Positions 35,001 to 50,000 of a DNA stretch of 64,000 nt are shown here, in pieces (within the stretch, counting starts at the first letter, position 1; each line of letters starts with the position of its first letter). The DNA is from Micropterus salmoides (lineage: Eukaryota; Chordata; Actinopteri; Centrarchiformes; Centrarchidae). The notes below the pieces were generated by a model. That model was not told the origin of the DNA. It saw only the letters and a list, made by a program, of their open reading frames with translations, and made no database searches. The position numbers and the translations under genes were made by a program. The stretch spans positions 16,219,087-16,283,086 of the forward strand of contig NW_024040485.1 of the NCBI RefSeq assembly GCF_014851395.1, given 5' to 3'.

Positions 35001-38000
35001 CCCATCTGGGGTTAGAAACGCCCTCTAACCCCTCTAAATGGAGCTGGCATCTTTACCTTTCAGCACCCTCCGCTCCTCTCCTGATTTGGGTGAATGAGGG
35101 CTGTGGATCCTGCTGTCTGTTTTACCTCCCAGGAAGGCTTGTTTGATGCTGAGGCTCTGGCGGGTGGTTTTGGGGGAGGGTTCAGACCTGCTGCTGGGAG
35201 CGCTAATCCAAACAAATGAAAAGGAAAAAAAAAACAACCCGCCCCCCCACAACTATCAACATTGGCATATAATTAAAATGGATAGATGTGTGGTCCAGTA
35301 CTGTGGTTGAGCCACAAGAGGACACATGGAGTCCTGCATACCTCATCATGTTATATTCTTTGATCTTTCGACTTATCAAGTCCTGACTTGTTACGGCAGC
35401 ATTCTGTAACAATAGACAGAAATATATTAAGGACAGTCAAATACATTAAATACAGTTAAAACTAAGTTTCTTCTACATTAAATGCAGGTTAATTTAGATT
35501 TTTATTTCTATGATTGAACAATTGCTTGTAAACCCAACAAAATCATATTCTCAAGATGTCATTCAAAGTCAGTAATACATACAATTATATTCTCAAACTA
35601 AAAAACAAAAAAGACAACATAGTAATAACATCCGCAAATCTAAAACTTCTACTCTGTGGTAATCAGGAAATAGTCACTTGTTTGTCAGACTGGTTTGACT
35701 AACTGACTGGGCCACAGCCCAAACTGGTAAACTGCAGACAGGCCAACAACTGTACAAATGAAAAAAATTACAACAATTTGTCCGGACCTGCTAACTTCTC
35801 CCAAAAGAGAATATATAAAAAAAAAAAAACCCAATATGTCCAAAGACAACAAAGCTGCCTATACCCAGCATGACAAAAGAGAATTTCAACTTTAAAAGGC
35901 CTGGGGTTAACAAGACTGCAGTGGAGTTACAGATGTAATAAGAAAATGTGAATATTTTCTGCCTTAAAGAAATTATTATATGAGGAACCTTTAATTTAAA
36001 TATTCCTTGGCCTGATTGGATTTAATGTTCTGATCATGGGTCAGAATGGGCTACGCTGATATTAGGGTCTGTCTTACTGGGCCGTTTCACTGCAAGTATT
36101 TCAATATGTACACTTAATTTTCCCTACTTTTTCCAAAGCATTGAAAATCCTGCCTAATCGTGTACTGCCTCCATCTCGGATACCGGAAAGAACTCTTGCC
36201 AGAAGATATCATTTAACAAGGTCTTGCTGAAAGGCAGCTTACTAATTGGGTCTCAGCCTGGAATTGAATTTTCCACCTGTGTTTTTTGTTCTGTTCAGGT
36301 CAAACAAGTTTCCAGTGACACCTTATTTGAGCTTTTGTTGGGCAATTTTAAAATAAAGGCTGTAATCCTCTCAATTTCACTGGCATCTTTATTGTGTTTT
36401 ATTCAAAGACAGACTTTGATTCACTTTATTGTTAACCTAATGGGTGTGCCTGTTGTTTCCTACAAAACTATAGTGAAGTCTGGTCTAAATTTGCTTGTTT
36501 TTCCTGTAACCATAAACAACTGACCACAAGTGCCATGCTCTGCCTTGATACCATTGTACTGGACAGAATGATGATGTCCCTGACTTCAGGACTTCTATGG
36601 GTGTACGTTTCTCCAGATCATCATGTGGTAATAATCTTGACTTGGCTATAGAACACTAGGGTCTGGCTAGAACACACCTCTTCATCTGGGTTACTGTTTT
36701 CCTGAATGACTCGGATCCAGGACAGCATTTCGTCCCTCCCTTCTGCCTGGAACAAATACTCGCAGTCTGAGGTGGTGAGTCGCAGCACATTCTTGCGTCT
36801 CGTGTCGCTATAGGAGATGTCAATCAGACAGGCCTTGATGCTGATTCGCAGTGGGTCCTCCTCAGATTGTGACGAAGCATGAGACAATGCCTCCTTCCTG
36901 TCCTTGTAGAGGGTTAGGGTGTGACCTTTTAAAACAGCATACAACTGCTTCCATGACCTCATTCCTCCACCAACACGCTACAGAGACAGAGAGACAGAGA
37001 AGTACTTAAACATCAAAACATTACTGATATATATGGCTGTTAAATGAAAGCATGAATGTATCGGCATACCTTGTTTTTATCTGTACTAAGTTGCCTAAAA
37101 TTGAGCAACCCTTCTTTGGAAGAGTCTGTAAAGATATCCGAACAAGAATCCCTTCGAGACCCAGAATCCCCAGAAGATTTATGCCCGTCCAGAGCCTGCA
37201 AGTGTGAAATCAAGACATTTTAGCTGACAGCAGAGGGTGACATGTCAAGTGAGTGAGAGAGGAAGATGACATGCAGCAAAGATCTCTTCGTAAAATCAAA
37301 CTGGGGACCTCACAGCTACATGGTCACTGGGACATCCCGATATCTAAAAGAAACTTGTGTGTCTCATTACACTTCCCAAGGAAGCCAGACATGTAACGTG
37401 AGAGATCAGCAAAGCCTGTCTGACTAGAACCATAAAATCACCTGCCAAGAAACACATCACACATCATTATCAAGGAGATTAAAGGATTACTTTAAATTCA
37501 TATAAGGTCCATATTTTGACTCATTTTACACCTAACAACCTGTGTTCACATAAGATTAATCCATATTACATTTGTAAAAATATGCATTTGGCAGTCCTAA
37601 AGCAAGTTGATTGTCAGTCAGTGCTGGAGGTATTTCACTTATGTTTACTTCCTCAAACCTAGATCTAATTTCTCTTTCTGTTAGTCTTGTTGGGTCTCTA
37701 AAATTACAGAGAAAAAGAACAGACTTTCCATTAAGTATGAACAAATATTTAAATTTACAATTGGTCATACTAATTGACCATCTGTTCAGGTTGCTGCAGC
37801 TATTTACTTAAATATCTACATCTTCAATGCTGCTGCACATGGATTTCTATTTGCACACATGTTTATAGATTAAAGAAGCATTTCAATGCCAAGTAAAATG
37901 GGGCCACTGTCCGAAAAGGAGGAAAACAAATATAAACAGGGTACCAGCAAAGAAAACCAAAATCAAAAGTTGTATATGACAAAAGAAAGTACCATGTTGT

Positions 38001-41000
38001 GAGTAATTGTATCATTCCTCACCTTTCTCAGTCCCCTGAGACTGGGCATATGCTTACTGGAAGATCTAAAGAAGTGGAACAGCAGACAAAGGCATATTTT
38101 TAGCCAGGGACAAATTCAGACTGGTTGATAACCCAGTACAAATGAGAAAAAACTAGCAATGACCCAATCCTAGTGTGCACTCACCCTCTGCCCACTTCCT
38201 GGTAGTCATCCAGACCCTCATCGTAAGATTTGGACCGCTCTGTTTTGCTGGCTGATTCAGATTCCAGTAAAGCACTTCTCAGGGACTCTATACAATGATA
38301 AAGCATTTGGTTAAGTTATGACTGTTAATGAGGATGACATTAAGCTCTCAGAGGTTAACAAATGTTAAAGAAAACCAGTGGAATGAGATTATTTCAACAA
38401 AATACCAACAATAACACTGCACGCTGCATTAAGGTGATTAACCTGTATTTAGTGAGCATGTGAAGATAAGAGTGTCTAAATGAGTTTAAAGAGTAACTAA
38501 GCACTACACCAAATATGTCAAAAGCTCGAGCTAAAGAAACTAGTACTAGTAATACCACTAGATTGAAAGAAAATTAGTAAATGACAATTTAGAGTGTAAT
38601 CATTTAGATAATTTCATGGAAAAAAACAAATATTTGACAGATTTACACTTTGTTCTTGTCAAAGTGACTGATACTACTATATCAGTAGTATAGATGTGTC
38701 AGTCAAGCTTTGACTGACACATCCATCACCCAACCAACCCAGTGCCTTTTACCTTGGTCATGTGACAGCTGACGGCGAATTGGAGGGCACGGTGAGCCTG
38801 GAATGGAGGAACCTGTAGTTATGGATGGTGCAACAGAAATCACAGCGGAGGGTGGAATAGGAGCGGCCTCCCGGTCAACACTGGGGCTGATAGGCTCATC
38901 TAGAATGACAAAACATCAGCGTTTATTCTATATTTCCACATTAGCTTATGTCTCTGAATTTTTAGCATCTGTACATCAAAGGCAACTTCATTAACTATCA
39001 TCTGTGGGATTCAGGAAAAAGTGTTTCCGCTACTCCCATGCCACACCACAGCAGAGTGTCAAGTTCTTCTTCTGACATGTTTTCTGAGAGAGAAGGAAGT
39101 TCTTAACTATTGAGTACCGCCCACTCCTGGCACTTGCAGCCTGAAACAGCTCAGAGTACAAAGCTGCTCTCTGCAGCCGAGGGGCTTTTGGAGCTAAATT
39201 TAAAAGCAACTGTCCTAGTTCTAGCCTGTAACCCAACTTTGAAACGGGGCAAAGAAAAAAAGGATGTCACCATCTCCCTAAAAATGCCAGAGATGCAATG
39301 TCAGGCTACTTTACTAATGTTCTGCCCATCACTGATGAACATTATTTAGTAGATGAACATTATTTAGTAGAAACAACTTTAAAGTCTTCTATCTTTATCT
39401 ACTCTCTCCAAAATATTGGATGACCACTATCCATGAATCAAATTTTGCATATGCGGCACAAATACATCAAAAAGAACAGAGCTAGTCAGGTTTCTTCAGC
39501 TGCTGGTTTAGCGCTCACGCTCCCCACAAGCCATACAGTAGTAAATAGCAGTTTGCTATTGCAACACCTGAGGGGTTCTTCCCCAGGCCCAAACTGTTCA
39601 CCAGCAACATCATGAAGTGGTCAAGACATGCACACTCTCTAGTCCTATGTACAACTAAATCAGATATGATCATTCTCACTCTAAATTAGAGCTGCAACGA
39701 TCAATCGATTAGTCGTCGACTATTAAATGAATCGGCAACTATTACAGAGATAATAGATGATCGTTTGAGTAATTTTTTAAGAAAAAAGTAAACATTCTCT
39801 GATTTCGGCTTCTTAAATGTTAAAATAGACTCAAATACTAACCACTAAAGACGAAATATGACCTGCCTGTAGATTAGCTGGATAACATGATGGACTGGAC
39901 TATGGGTCCAAATTACCTCAACTAACTAAGGCCTGGACCAGTGGGCTTTCAAACAGGCCATTGATGGAGGCCCAGCAGCTAACACAATCAGGGCACTGTT
40001 CTCCTGGGCCAGGGCACCAATCCCAGAATGGTGGTGTTGCGGCATCATCACTGTCACTGCCTGCTTTGTCTGCACCTGGCCAGTCAGGCCTCCTTAACAA
40101 CCAACATTACATGGACCACTGAAGTAACGGAGGAAACACTGTTCCACAAGTGGGGGGACCTAAAGGACCCTCTTGTACATCCAACTTGAAATTTTTACAC
40201 ATTACCTACGTTCAAGACCACAAACTTTAAAATTAGCACTGTGTGGAGAAGAGGGGGTCACGTGACCTAGAGTAAGGAAAAGTGCAATAAGATGAACACC
40301 TCTCCACAAATTTGTCCAATACTAATGCATTCAAGTTAACTCTGATAAGTTAATGTATCTATGTTTTTAACAAAACGTCAGTCTTCAAATAATTTATTAG
40401 CAAGCATGTCAGGAGCCTAGCTAATAAAGATCTGTGTTAATGTTAAAATACAGCTGGGTTGTCGAGGATAGCACGCTGTACATAACTGCTAGTCAATGTC
40501 CACCCCCACCGCCCCTAAAAAACCTGATATAGTTGAAAGGATCCCTACCAGCACCCGGTAACACGCCTCATTACTAAACCAGAAACAGAAGTCTTGCTCA
40601 AGGTCAATTCTTGCTCTGAAATCGACGTGGAAACGTTGAGTCAGAGAGAAGTTTGTTGTGTTGGAGTAAAGTTAGGAATTAAAGTCTCGCTAGCTGTTTC
40701 TCTATGTAAACAACAAACTGCTGGCCCAGGTTTAAAAACATTGTAATAATCCCTACTTACCCAAACAAATAAATGACAACATGAACTCAGACAAACTTTA
40801 GCTTTTTAAGTTTACACAACAGCAGCTGCACTTGCCCACATCTGAAGGCAATCCTTCAACCCAACGCTATCTAAACAGGCTGGACAAAATATTAAGTAGC
40901 AACTCTTAGTACAACGCAAAAGCAAAACTAACTACAGCCTACAGGTCAATCAGTTTAATCTTCATGAAAGTATATGCAGAGTTTGGCATTATTTTTAGCT

Positions 41001-44000
41001 GGTGTGTACAAATTGGCAACTCAGCGTAGATTATTAGGCTAAATGTCTGAAATTAATAGTGAACAGGCTTCTAAAGTTATACCTTCATTAAATCAATCAA
41101 TCATTAAATCACCTTGTTAGATGAGAAAAGAAACAGACAAACTAAAAACTTCCAGTACTGTTGCTGCCTGTGACCTAGTTCCTCCAGTCTACCTGCACAG
41201 TGCAAACTGTTCCCTTTACATCCTTCCAAAACATAAACAGATCAGCCACCAAAGAATGTTTAAAAAAAGTTTAAGATCAAGTTAAAACCACCAGCAATAT
41301 GCAGACTTTACCATTTCTCTTAAGAGCCAGCCTAATCATACAGAAGTAACACCAAGACCTAAAACAAATCCACTAAAACAAATCCACTCTTTACAGAGGC
41401 CTAACTTTTCCATTTTACTACATTACATGGTATCCCAGAAAGACTGGTATTTGGCATACTCAGTCTTGCCTCCAGCAATGTAACTATAGCTCTGGTCTCA
41501 TCAAGGCACACCAATAAACATGCTGAGAGTTCCCATCAATTATGAATATTGTCTCACTGCTGAACTGATTACAACAGATTCTCTACAACAAGACTGAAAG
41601 CACAGAAAACATTGGCTGTAAAATTCTGATTAGATTTAATAATGTGTCTATTGCAATTTCCAAGACCTGAAACAAAGCAGTGAAAAGCAAAACATTCTCA
41701 TAACCTCTCAAAGGGTATGGGTGAAAAAATTTTGAAAACTGCTTTTCAAAGCTCTGCAAACAAAAATGAGAAGACAAACAATTTAATCACCAGGAAATGC
41801 ATTATGGGACAACTGAACCATAATTTAATCCATCCTGAAGACCAACCAAGACAACAATGTATTAAGTGGAGAAATCCAATATATTTCAAAAGGCTTAAGC
41901 CATCCTTCACTCCACCCCAGTTAAGCTGAATATCCCACAAAACCTCTGTGAATGCCACAAAACCTAATTAATAAACATCTTCCCAGGAAAATTACTTTAT
42001 TTCTAAACATCTCCCCAGCACTGTATATCCACACACCAATACCCTGAATCAGATTAACAATGAAACGCGGTGTAGCGGTCTACAGACTCCACAGTCAGTT
42101 TTCCATCCATCTATTTAGCATCTATGGTGGAAGCCCTTTAACTAACTACAGTATCGGCGCTACCAGTCTGTCTTGTGTTACTACTGCCTGCTGTTGTTGC
42201 TATGACAACGTGGGGCGGAAAGGCTTACAGTTGATTATTCTCTTACCAATGAATGGAATGGAGTCCAGAGACTCATCCAGGTTGCTGGACCAGGAGGTGT
42301 GGCATTGTTCCCCAAGACGGCGTATGTGTATCTCTCGACGTGCATCATTGGGAAGCCAGCATGCCACCACATCTGCTGTGGAATCTGCTCCGTCGTCAGC
42401 TACAGCCAAGATGTAGGAAGGGTGCCGCAGAGGGCTGGGGTTCTTTCCAGCGGGGGTCTTCTCCCTTAGAACAACTCCAGTCTCTGTGGGGCTTCGCCCA
42501 TTGACCTGACTCTGGGACTCTGGCTGAGGTGGTTTGGGGATGCTAAGCCTATGCGGCATCTGTTTCGATGTGGAGCATGAAGAAGACCTGTGTCCTACCA
42601 ATGCTGTGTCTCTGCCTGACTCTACAGGCTGCATGGTTTCAGACCGCATCCTGCTCTGGACTTGCTGGGTAGGGTGGACCACATGGTTTCCTTTGCCTGC
42701 ACCTCTTTGGTCAGCAAGAGAATGTTCAGCACTTGTGCTCTTTCCAAAATGTGAGGATCTGTCTGAGAGCATGGGTGAGGAGCGGGTCTGAAGAGAATCT
42801 GGTCCTTTAGAGTAGAGAGAAGGGTTGGGCGCACCCCTCATGCCACCGCTGTATCCAACAGAAGGCCTGTAGAGCATGCCATGTCTGGGGATAGACTGTC
42901 TGCTGGGTCTTGTACCTTGGTTTGTCCTTCCATAACCTCCTCTCCTCTCACTGGGCCGAGCCAGCTCTGCAGGGTCAACATAGTCTGTGGAGTGTGCCCG
43001 GGCTTTGTGCATAAGGCCATCTTGGGACACGCTTCGAGGAGGCCAGTTCCTGGTTTCACCCACTCTCTCTGCACGGCTGATGCGGTCCTGCGAAGCACTG
43101 CGTGGGGCAATCTGAAAGTGGGGTGGAGGTCCCTGGTATGACCGTTCATGGGATGTACTCCTCCGTCGTATTCCCTTAGGGGCCCAGTCTCCCAGGGAAA
43201 TATGATGACTAGCGCCAAAGGGGGTCTGACTGGTAGCTCGCAAATTATCCAGCCTCTCCTGGATAGTCCGACTACCATGGGAATGGATTCCTTTGTTGTC
43301 AATGTACTCCCTGTACGTTTGGTAGGTGCGCCAATCAATGTTTTGATTGTTGACTGGGTAGTGAGGTGCCTGACCTCCATACGGAAGCATTCCTGGACCA
43401 GCAGGATAGACATCAGCCTTTCGAGGGTGAGGATACTGAGCCAGTGACCCAGGCCTCCCCCTGACAAAGACAGGTTCCATGTAATCTATCCTATGTGTTG
43501 GACCCATGCGCCCCATATGAGCTGTATCAGGAGGAACCACCACAGTCCTCACACTGTCGTTGCGCATGCACACTGCCATCTGGGTTTTTGGATATGGCTG
43601 AGGAGGAGGAGATGGGGGCACAGTGATCTCCTTGCGGTACCCATGGTCAGAAGGTGCTGTCGGCCCTCGGCAGACCTGCTCAGCTGAGTCTGTCGCCTGG
43701 GCCATGCCCGTAGGCTTACAGTCTATTCTGGGGTAGCATACTGGGGGTGGCTCAGGAATGTGACGGGCATTTCCACTGTAGCTGCTGTGGCCACGGAGGT
43801 ATGCATCCTGGGAGTAGGCCTAGAGACAGAGCAACAAAGCAGTGTTACAATAGATACAGTGCAATATGCATTAGCAAGTGTTTGTAAAATTCAACAGTGT
43901 GCTAATAGATGCTTACAGACAAGTCAAGCGTGATATTACAAATGCTACTGGATGCATGTGTGGGGGCAGTGCATGGTGCAGCATGAGTGAGTGGAGGCGT

Positions 44001-47000
44001 TAGCAGTTCAGGGGTGTCATTGGTCTTCATCTGCTCCTTATTTAGAGCTCTCATGGTAATCTTCACTGTAGAAAATATTTTTCACTGAGAGACTTATGAT
44101 GGTGGTTCAAACCGGATTTTTATGTTGTCTTTCTTAATTCTTCGGGCATGTGTTCTCCAGACAACAGTGGTTTATTGCTACCCAACAGCTGTGATTTTCA
44201 GTTTGAAGAAAAACGCCTCTTGTCTATGGAAGACATTAATATCCAATATAACTGCAAGCACCATATGATACATGTAGAAGGGTATATATTTGAACCAAAC
44301 TCAATATTTTGCCTGCACTGTGACATTTTCAGCAAAGACTGTAACAATCAATACACATGTTAAATAAGGCAATCAAGCAGCTAACACTCAACATATTTAA
44401 ACATACATAAAAATGTACAGTAAAAAATTACATAGATGTTAACAGGTAACCAGTGTCTTCATTCTCCCACCTGACAGACTGACAGACTTTAACCTCAGAC
44501 AGACAGGAGGTTTCCCATCCCTCATAGAAAGGTGCTATATTTAGCTTGCCTGATTATCAACCAAGGTTTGGAAGCCTCTACCATTGTACTGCAGATACCA
44601 ATAAAATCCCTTTTTAATTAATATAAAAACAAAGCTGGAGCTTTGCTGGACTTGTAAGCCTCACTACATTCATCTTCTTTACTCTAACATACTGCTCATA
44701 CAACAAGGCATGTGAAGGTATGAGGACTCTGATCCTGCTATCTGGTGTCAAATTACAATCTTACATAAAGATCTGTGTGCCACAGCTATCAGTGCCAGAG
44801 TCTGTTCCTCCCTTTGTAAGCATGAGTGTGCAGGGTAGTTCAGAGGTCACTGGCCTTTATCACACTAATGACATCTGGCATGGAGGATGAAGAAGGGGCG
44901 AGGCTTCACTGAGATGCCAGCTGGACGCCAACTCGAGTGCTCAATCTAACAGGTACTGCAGGCACAGTCCATCGGCCATTTCTACAGTCTAAACATTTGA
45001 ATGACCAACACAGAAAGGACCATTATTTCAATCATTCAATTCATTTAAGTCAATCATGGCAACTAAATAGCAATAATGTAAAATCTGAAGACCACATCCT
45101 GTAATGATGATGCCGACATGCATGACATATGCAAAATGAGACGGCAAGCAGAACATGTCAACGTCAAGTGGCTACCTAGTCTGCTGTTTGCTTACCAGAT
45201 TAGTTGTTCCACGAGAAAAAGGCTGCCGTTACAGCATGTGAAAATGAGAGTGTTAAGAAAATCAAGGGAGACAGGGTGGAAGAGAAAAAGCAAAATGCAC
45301 ACATTGTAAAAAAAGCATCCACAGCAATGCCTGGGCTTGACATGCTAAAAATATACTAGAGCTGCAGCAGCAGTACACAGGGATGAAGAAGCAGAGATGT
45401 AGCAGGGGTTGCCACGTTACCACCTGCCTGTGCCAGTCTGTCCTGTGTGAGGTGGCAGGAGCAGAAGCTTGCCTCTCAAGCTGCTGTTAAGTCTCCATGG
45501 TTCTATCCATCTTCAGCCAGAATATTACGCTAACTGAACAAGGTGCCTCCAGTCTATGTCTCTCTCTCTCTCTCTCTCTCTCCCCCTCCCTCCCTCTGCT
45601 ATTGCTCACATGACAGAAGCAGCAACTGCTGATTATACATTCAGCTCTGATGGTACAGCTCCCCCTCCCACTCCTTCCTCCACTCTCCTGTTCCCTTAGC
45701 ATCAACCTGTTCAAAACACAGAGCAGTCAGCTGATTTTATCTACTGGTTTCAGCTCATCATTCATGCTGTTCCCTTCTTTTTTCCCCAGCCCAGTATTTC
45801 CTCTGATTTCCTGGTGTACAGTTCCCTCCCTTTTTTTGCTGCCTGAATGCATACTCTCTCCGTCACTTTGCTAAGCAACTGCTGCCTGTCTCCTAGCAGT
45901 CAGCGTGTGCTGCCTCCTACAGTGAAGTGTCATCCTACTCGCATCTCCAATATTCCTCTTGTTCTTATAGACAGCCCTCATCAGTTTGCCTGCCTACATT
46001 AATAGATATTTTTTTGTGTGGCTGCTGGCCTTTTACTGTGCAACAAGAGAGGGGGAGGACCCAACAGGGAAGAGGGGTGGAGTAACAGTCCATTAGTTAT
46101 AAGAAAGGATAAAATACTGATAATATAAGAATAGGGTTATGTGGATGTGAACATTTTATTTTTCTGTGACATTAGAAGTTTAATTTTCATTGACTGATTA
46201 TAGCATGTTAAAATCTAAATAATAAAGAGCATTGACACCACATTTGAAATGTTTAGATAAATGACTGCTTGCATATTTTTGGAAGGATGTGCTACTTAAA
46301 GAGATAAATGACTGGTTGTTAAAACAATACACATTGATATTGCAATTCTGGATGCCATTCTCCTTAATGATTAATTAAATCGCCTATCAATTTAATTGTG
46401 AGGATTCAAACTGGACAAGGATCCACAAGGGAACATTTCAGGTAAAGAAAACAGCCATGCTATTTCATTATATAATTCATAAACAGGCTGTCAGAGAACA
46501 ATAAGCCCATAGGAGAAGATTCCTGAGCATCCTGACAAAGCACTTAATGTGATTTACTATAGATATGAAACAGATAAGTGCATCTTCTCTGTACCCTGAA
46601 CGGGCAGAATGCATAGTAGCTGCATAACTGCATAAAATAATAAAAGGTTAATGATCATAAAGTGCACACAGGTATGAGAGCTGAATTTTAACACAGGAAA
46701 AATGTAGCCAACATATACAAAGTCCTTGCTACCTAATACTGTAATATAGTAGTAGTGTTAAATTTAAAAAATATTTTGAATATTAATTGCCTGCACTCAA
46801 CTTCGTTCACTTTTGCATATGCCTACTAAGGATCTCAGGGCATGGTACTAAGCCACACTGGGCAATTAGCTTCCAACAGAAATGGTATTTTCCTTTTTTA
46901 TGAAATATATTTAACCAAACTGTCTAATCTGACTTCTTAGAAATGGAAAGTGTAGCCAACTGCTTCCTAGGAATGTATAAATTCCTTGGAAGCAGTCACA

Positions 47001-50000
47001 GATCCACCAGTCATGGAAAGAGCGTGTCACTACACAACAACCTGATGATGACACAAACAGTACAACAAAAAAAAGGTTGTTTTTTTTCAATAATTCTTTG
47101 TTGGGTATCCATTCATTTAGGTGTGGTAAGGGAGGTCCATTTAGGGTAGCTGATGGTCTACATCAGCCAGACTTTTCAGAAAACCATCCAAAATAACACG
47201 CATGCATGTTATTGCAATACTTGACCACAGAAAGCAGACACCCATCAAATTCTGTTGATTCTTTTGTCGTAAATCTGCCACAGGTCGCAAATCAGTGGGG
47301 CTGTCACGTTATCCTGCCCTTGTGGCAGTGGATCTATATTGCCTGAACACATTGAGGAACTTGAAGATGCAGCCAGAGTAGTGACTTTTCTACAACTCAG
47401 CTGTTTAATGTAGGTCCATTCTGTATAGAGCTAAGTTTGAAGACACATTTTTGGCAAAACACTCTATTGCCTTTGTGTCAAAACATATAATCTGTATGGA
47501 TGGAGATGTGAATATTACTCCATGATAATATGTCTGTATATGTATTTAGATAATACTTGCTCTACCAATCCAATTGGCCCATTTTGGCTGTACTGTCAAC
47601 AGCAGTTTGAGGACAGGAATGCTGCTCTGGCCTGATTAGGAGGCCTAGATAGAGATCTCTGATGGGACAGGCCGGCTGCTTGGATCTCATGACTACTGTC
47701 CCAACATGAACACCTTAAACTAGAGCAGCTCTGTGAGATCAGATATAATGTAAATTATTATGGGAAAACAGAGTGCATTGTGTTTTAAAAATGCAAAGAA
47801 AAGTCGAATCTTATCTAGAAAAACAGGAATGAGAAACTTACCAGTTGCAGTATATCCTCATCTTTTGGCATTACACAAAGGTCAAGAAAATCACCACTGT
47901 TGGGAACAAAAAGGAAATTTAAAAAGGAGGGAAAATAAAGTGATCAGAATAATCTATACAAATTTATATTAAACCCCACCTGTCTTGGATCAAGGATATA
48001 ACCTCACAATAGGCTTTCCCGATGATGCTTGCTCCATTCACCTTCACTATTCGATCACCTAATAGGCATTTAAAAAAAAGTAGTACTGACATCAGTAACA
48101 TAGGGGTAGTAAAATAGTAAGTTTTTCGTCTTAAGACAGCATCGGCCACTTTCCAGAAACTATGCTGAAGGTTATCTGTATCCACTAAAACATAAAGTCG
48201 CTGTAAATCACAGTCCATAAATAAAAATAGCACAAAAAAACATTTTCCTACGACTCCATGGCTTGAGTTCACAGCAGGACAACTGTCAGGCCACTACTGA
48301 AAACCACACTCCTTGCAGTTTTTCCCTTTTGCTTGCAACACATAGTCAGTGCATCAGTGCAAAAGCTTAGAGGAAGTTTTCTGCTCTGTATGGCATCATT
48401 TACAGGATTATGCATGCAATGTTGTAAAGTCACAACTTCCTATGTAATTTCACACCCAGTCGATATCTAGTAGGTTTGGGTTAATAAAGGAGACTAATTG
48501 TTTGATGACTGATTATTACCTGTGCAGAGCCCAGCTCCATAAGCAGGGCCACCTTCTTTGACTTGCTTCACGAAAATGGTGTCCATGGGTTCTAGCCTAT
48601 TCCGTTGTCTCCCTAAGGAAAAGAAACAGGTCGTACATACATTATATAACAAGTAGTATACAATGCAAACACATGAACGCATATAAAAAGTAAAGTTTGT
48701 TTAACCTGCTTTTGAAAAGAGGTGTTTGGTTTACAAAATGTCAGAAAGACGAAGACTGCCCATGGTAAAAGAGCCTTTACTTATATTACAGATCTGTCTA
48801 AATGTGTCTTTTTTTATTACAAATGAAGCAAGGAAATTAAAACTTCAAGTAGCTCTATACTGCAGGGTATTTACACCCTCTCACTTGCACCGAGGCTGAA
48901 CCTGAAATGTGGAAAATAACAACTACAAAACCTACCAATGAGTACCAGTCTGAGCAGTAAATTGTTTCATGACATTTAGGTGAGAAGAGAGAAAAGCTTT
49001 GTGTGAGAATGAGACAGAAACTGGGAGGTTTGTCACAAGACTTGGAGCAATGTGAATCAACATTATGACAGCAGAACAGACTCTGTCTTGGCGATTGCTT
49101 GGTCACATTAAAACAGTTTGAATAGACGTGATTATTAATTGGTTCAGAGAAAAGAAAAATCTCAATAGGGGGAATTTATGTGGTTTTAGGGAGGTGGATA
49201 AAAGCAGCTAAAGAGAGAAAACCTGTTTGCTCATGCTGCTCCTGTCTCCTAGCAGCTGCATGACTGCAGAAAAAAAAGAAGGACAGAAAGGAAATAGGGA
49301 GGGGTGAGAGAAAGAGAGACTGAAAGAAGGTAGAGCGAACGTGTGCTCAGCTGCACAACTCCCACTCTTCCTTATAAACTGAGAAATAGCTCAGGGCACA
49401 GCCAAAGATTGGCTAAAATCCTTCCCTAGTAGTTAACATTCAGAGTGAGTTAGCGCACGATAGTTCAAAAACTAAAGCTGATGGGAAGGGCACCACACAA
49501 ACAGGCGTGATAGTTTTACTTACAACAAGTTTTAAAACGTTGGCATGATCAATGAAAATCATGTATTAATGAGAAACATGTCTTTTGCCCCTGTGACAGA
49601 CATTACCAGCTATTTTTGAACGTTTTGTGTTTTAGGCATTGGAAAAGGGGACCCAAGCACACAGTTGTCTTAACATTACTCAGTAGTCAATAATCTGTAA
49701 ACCTTTGACAACCTCATAAACACAGACATACTTATGCCTCCATTCTTCTCTGTACCACACATGAGATTACTCATGCATACTCACATCCTGAGGACTCATT
49801 ATGTAATACAGCAACAAGACATGCTCCCTCTGGTGGTGTAATGTAGAACTGTATCACTATATTCACAATGGGGCTGTTCAAAAATGAGCCACCGTAAACA
49901 TTTCAATGTATAGTGGAAGAAACTCACTTTTTCCCATTGCCACCATCAAGAACATAAAATAATGCAGACAGCTGCATTAACTCTGGCTTGGGAACAGCAG

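Noticed and set aside
36224..36523. 99-codon + strand ORF in an arhgap21 intron
   Set aside because: No similarity, no splice or promoter context, and AT-rich sequence. It may be part of an unrecognised repeat.
42838..43467. 209-codon open frame on the minus strand inside the large arhgap21 exon
   Set aside because: It is a shifted frame of the real coding exon, with no recognisable protein. Its length is explained by the biased Pro/Ser/Arg codon content.
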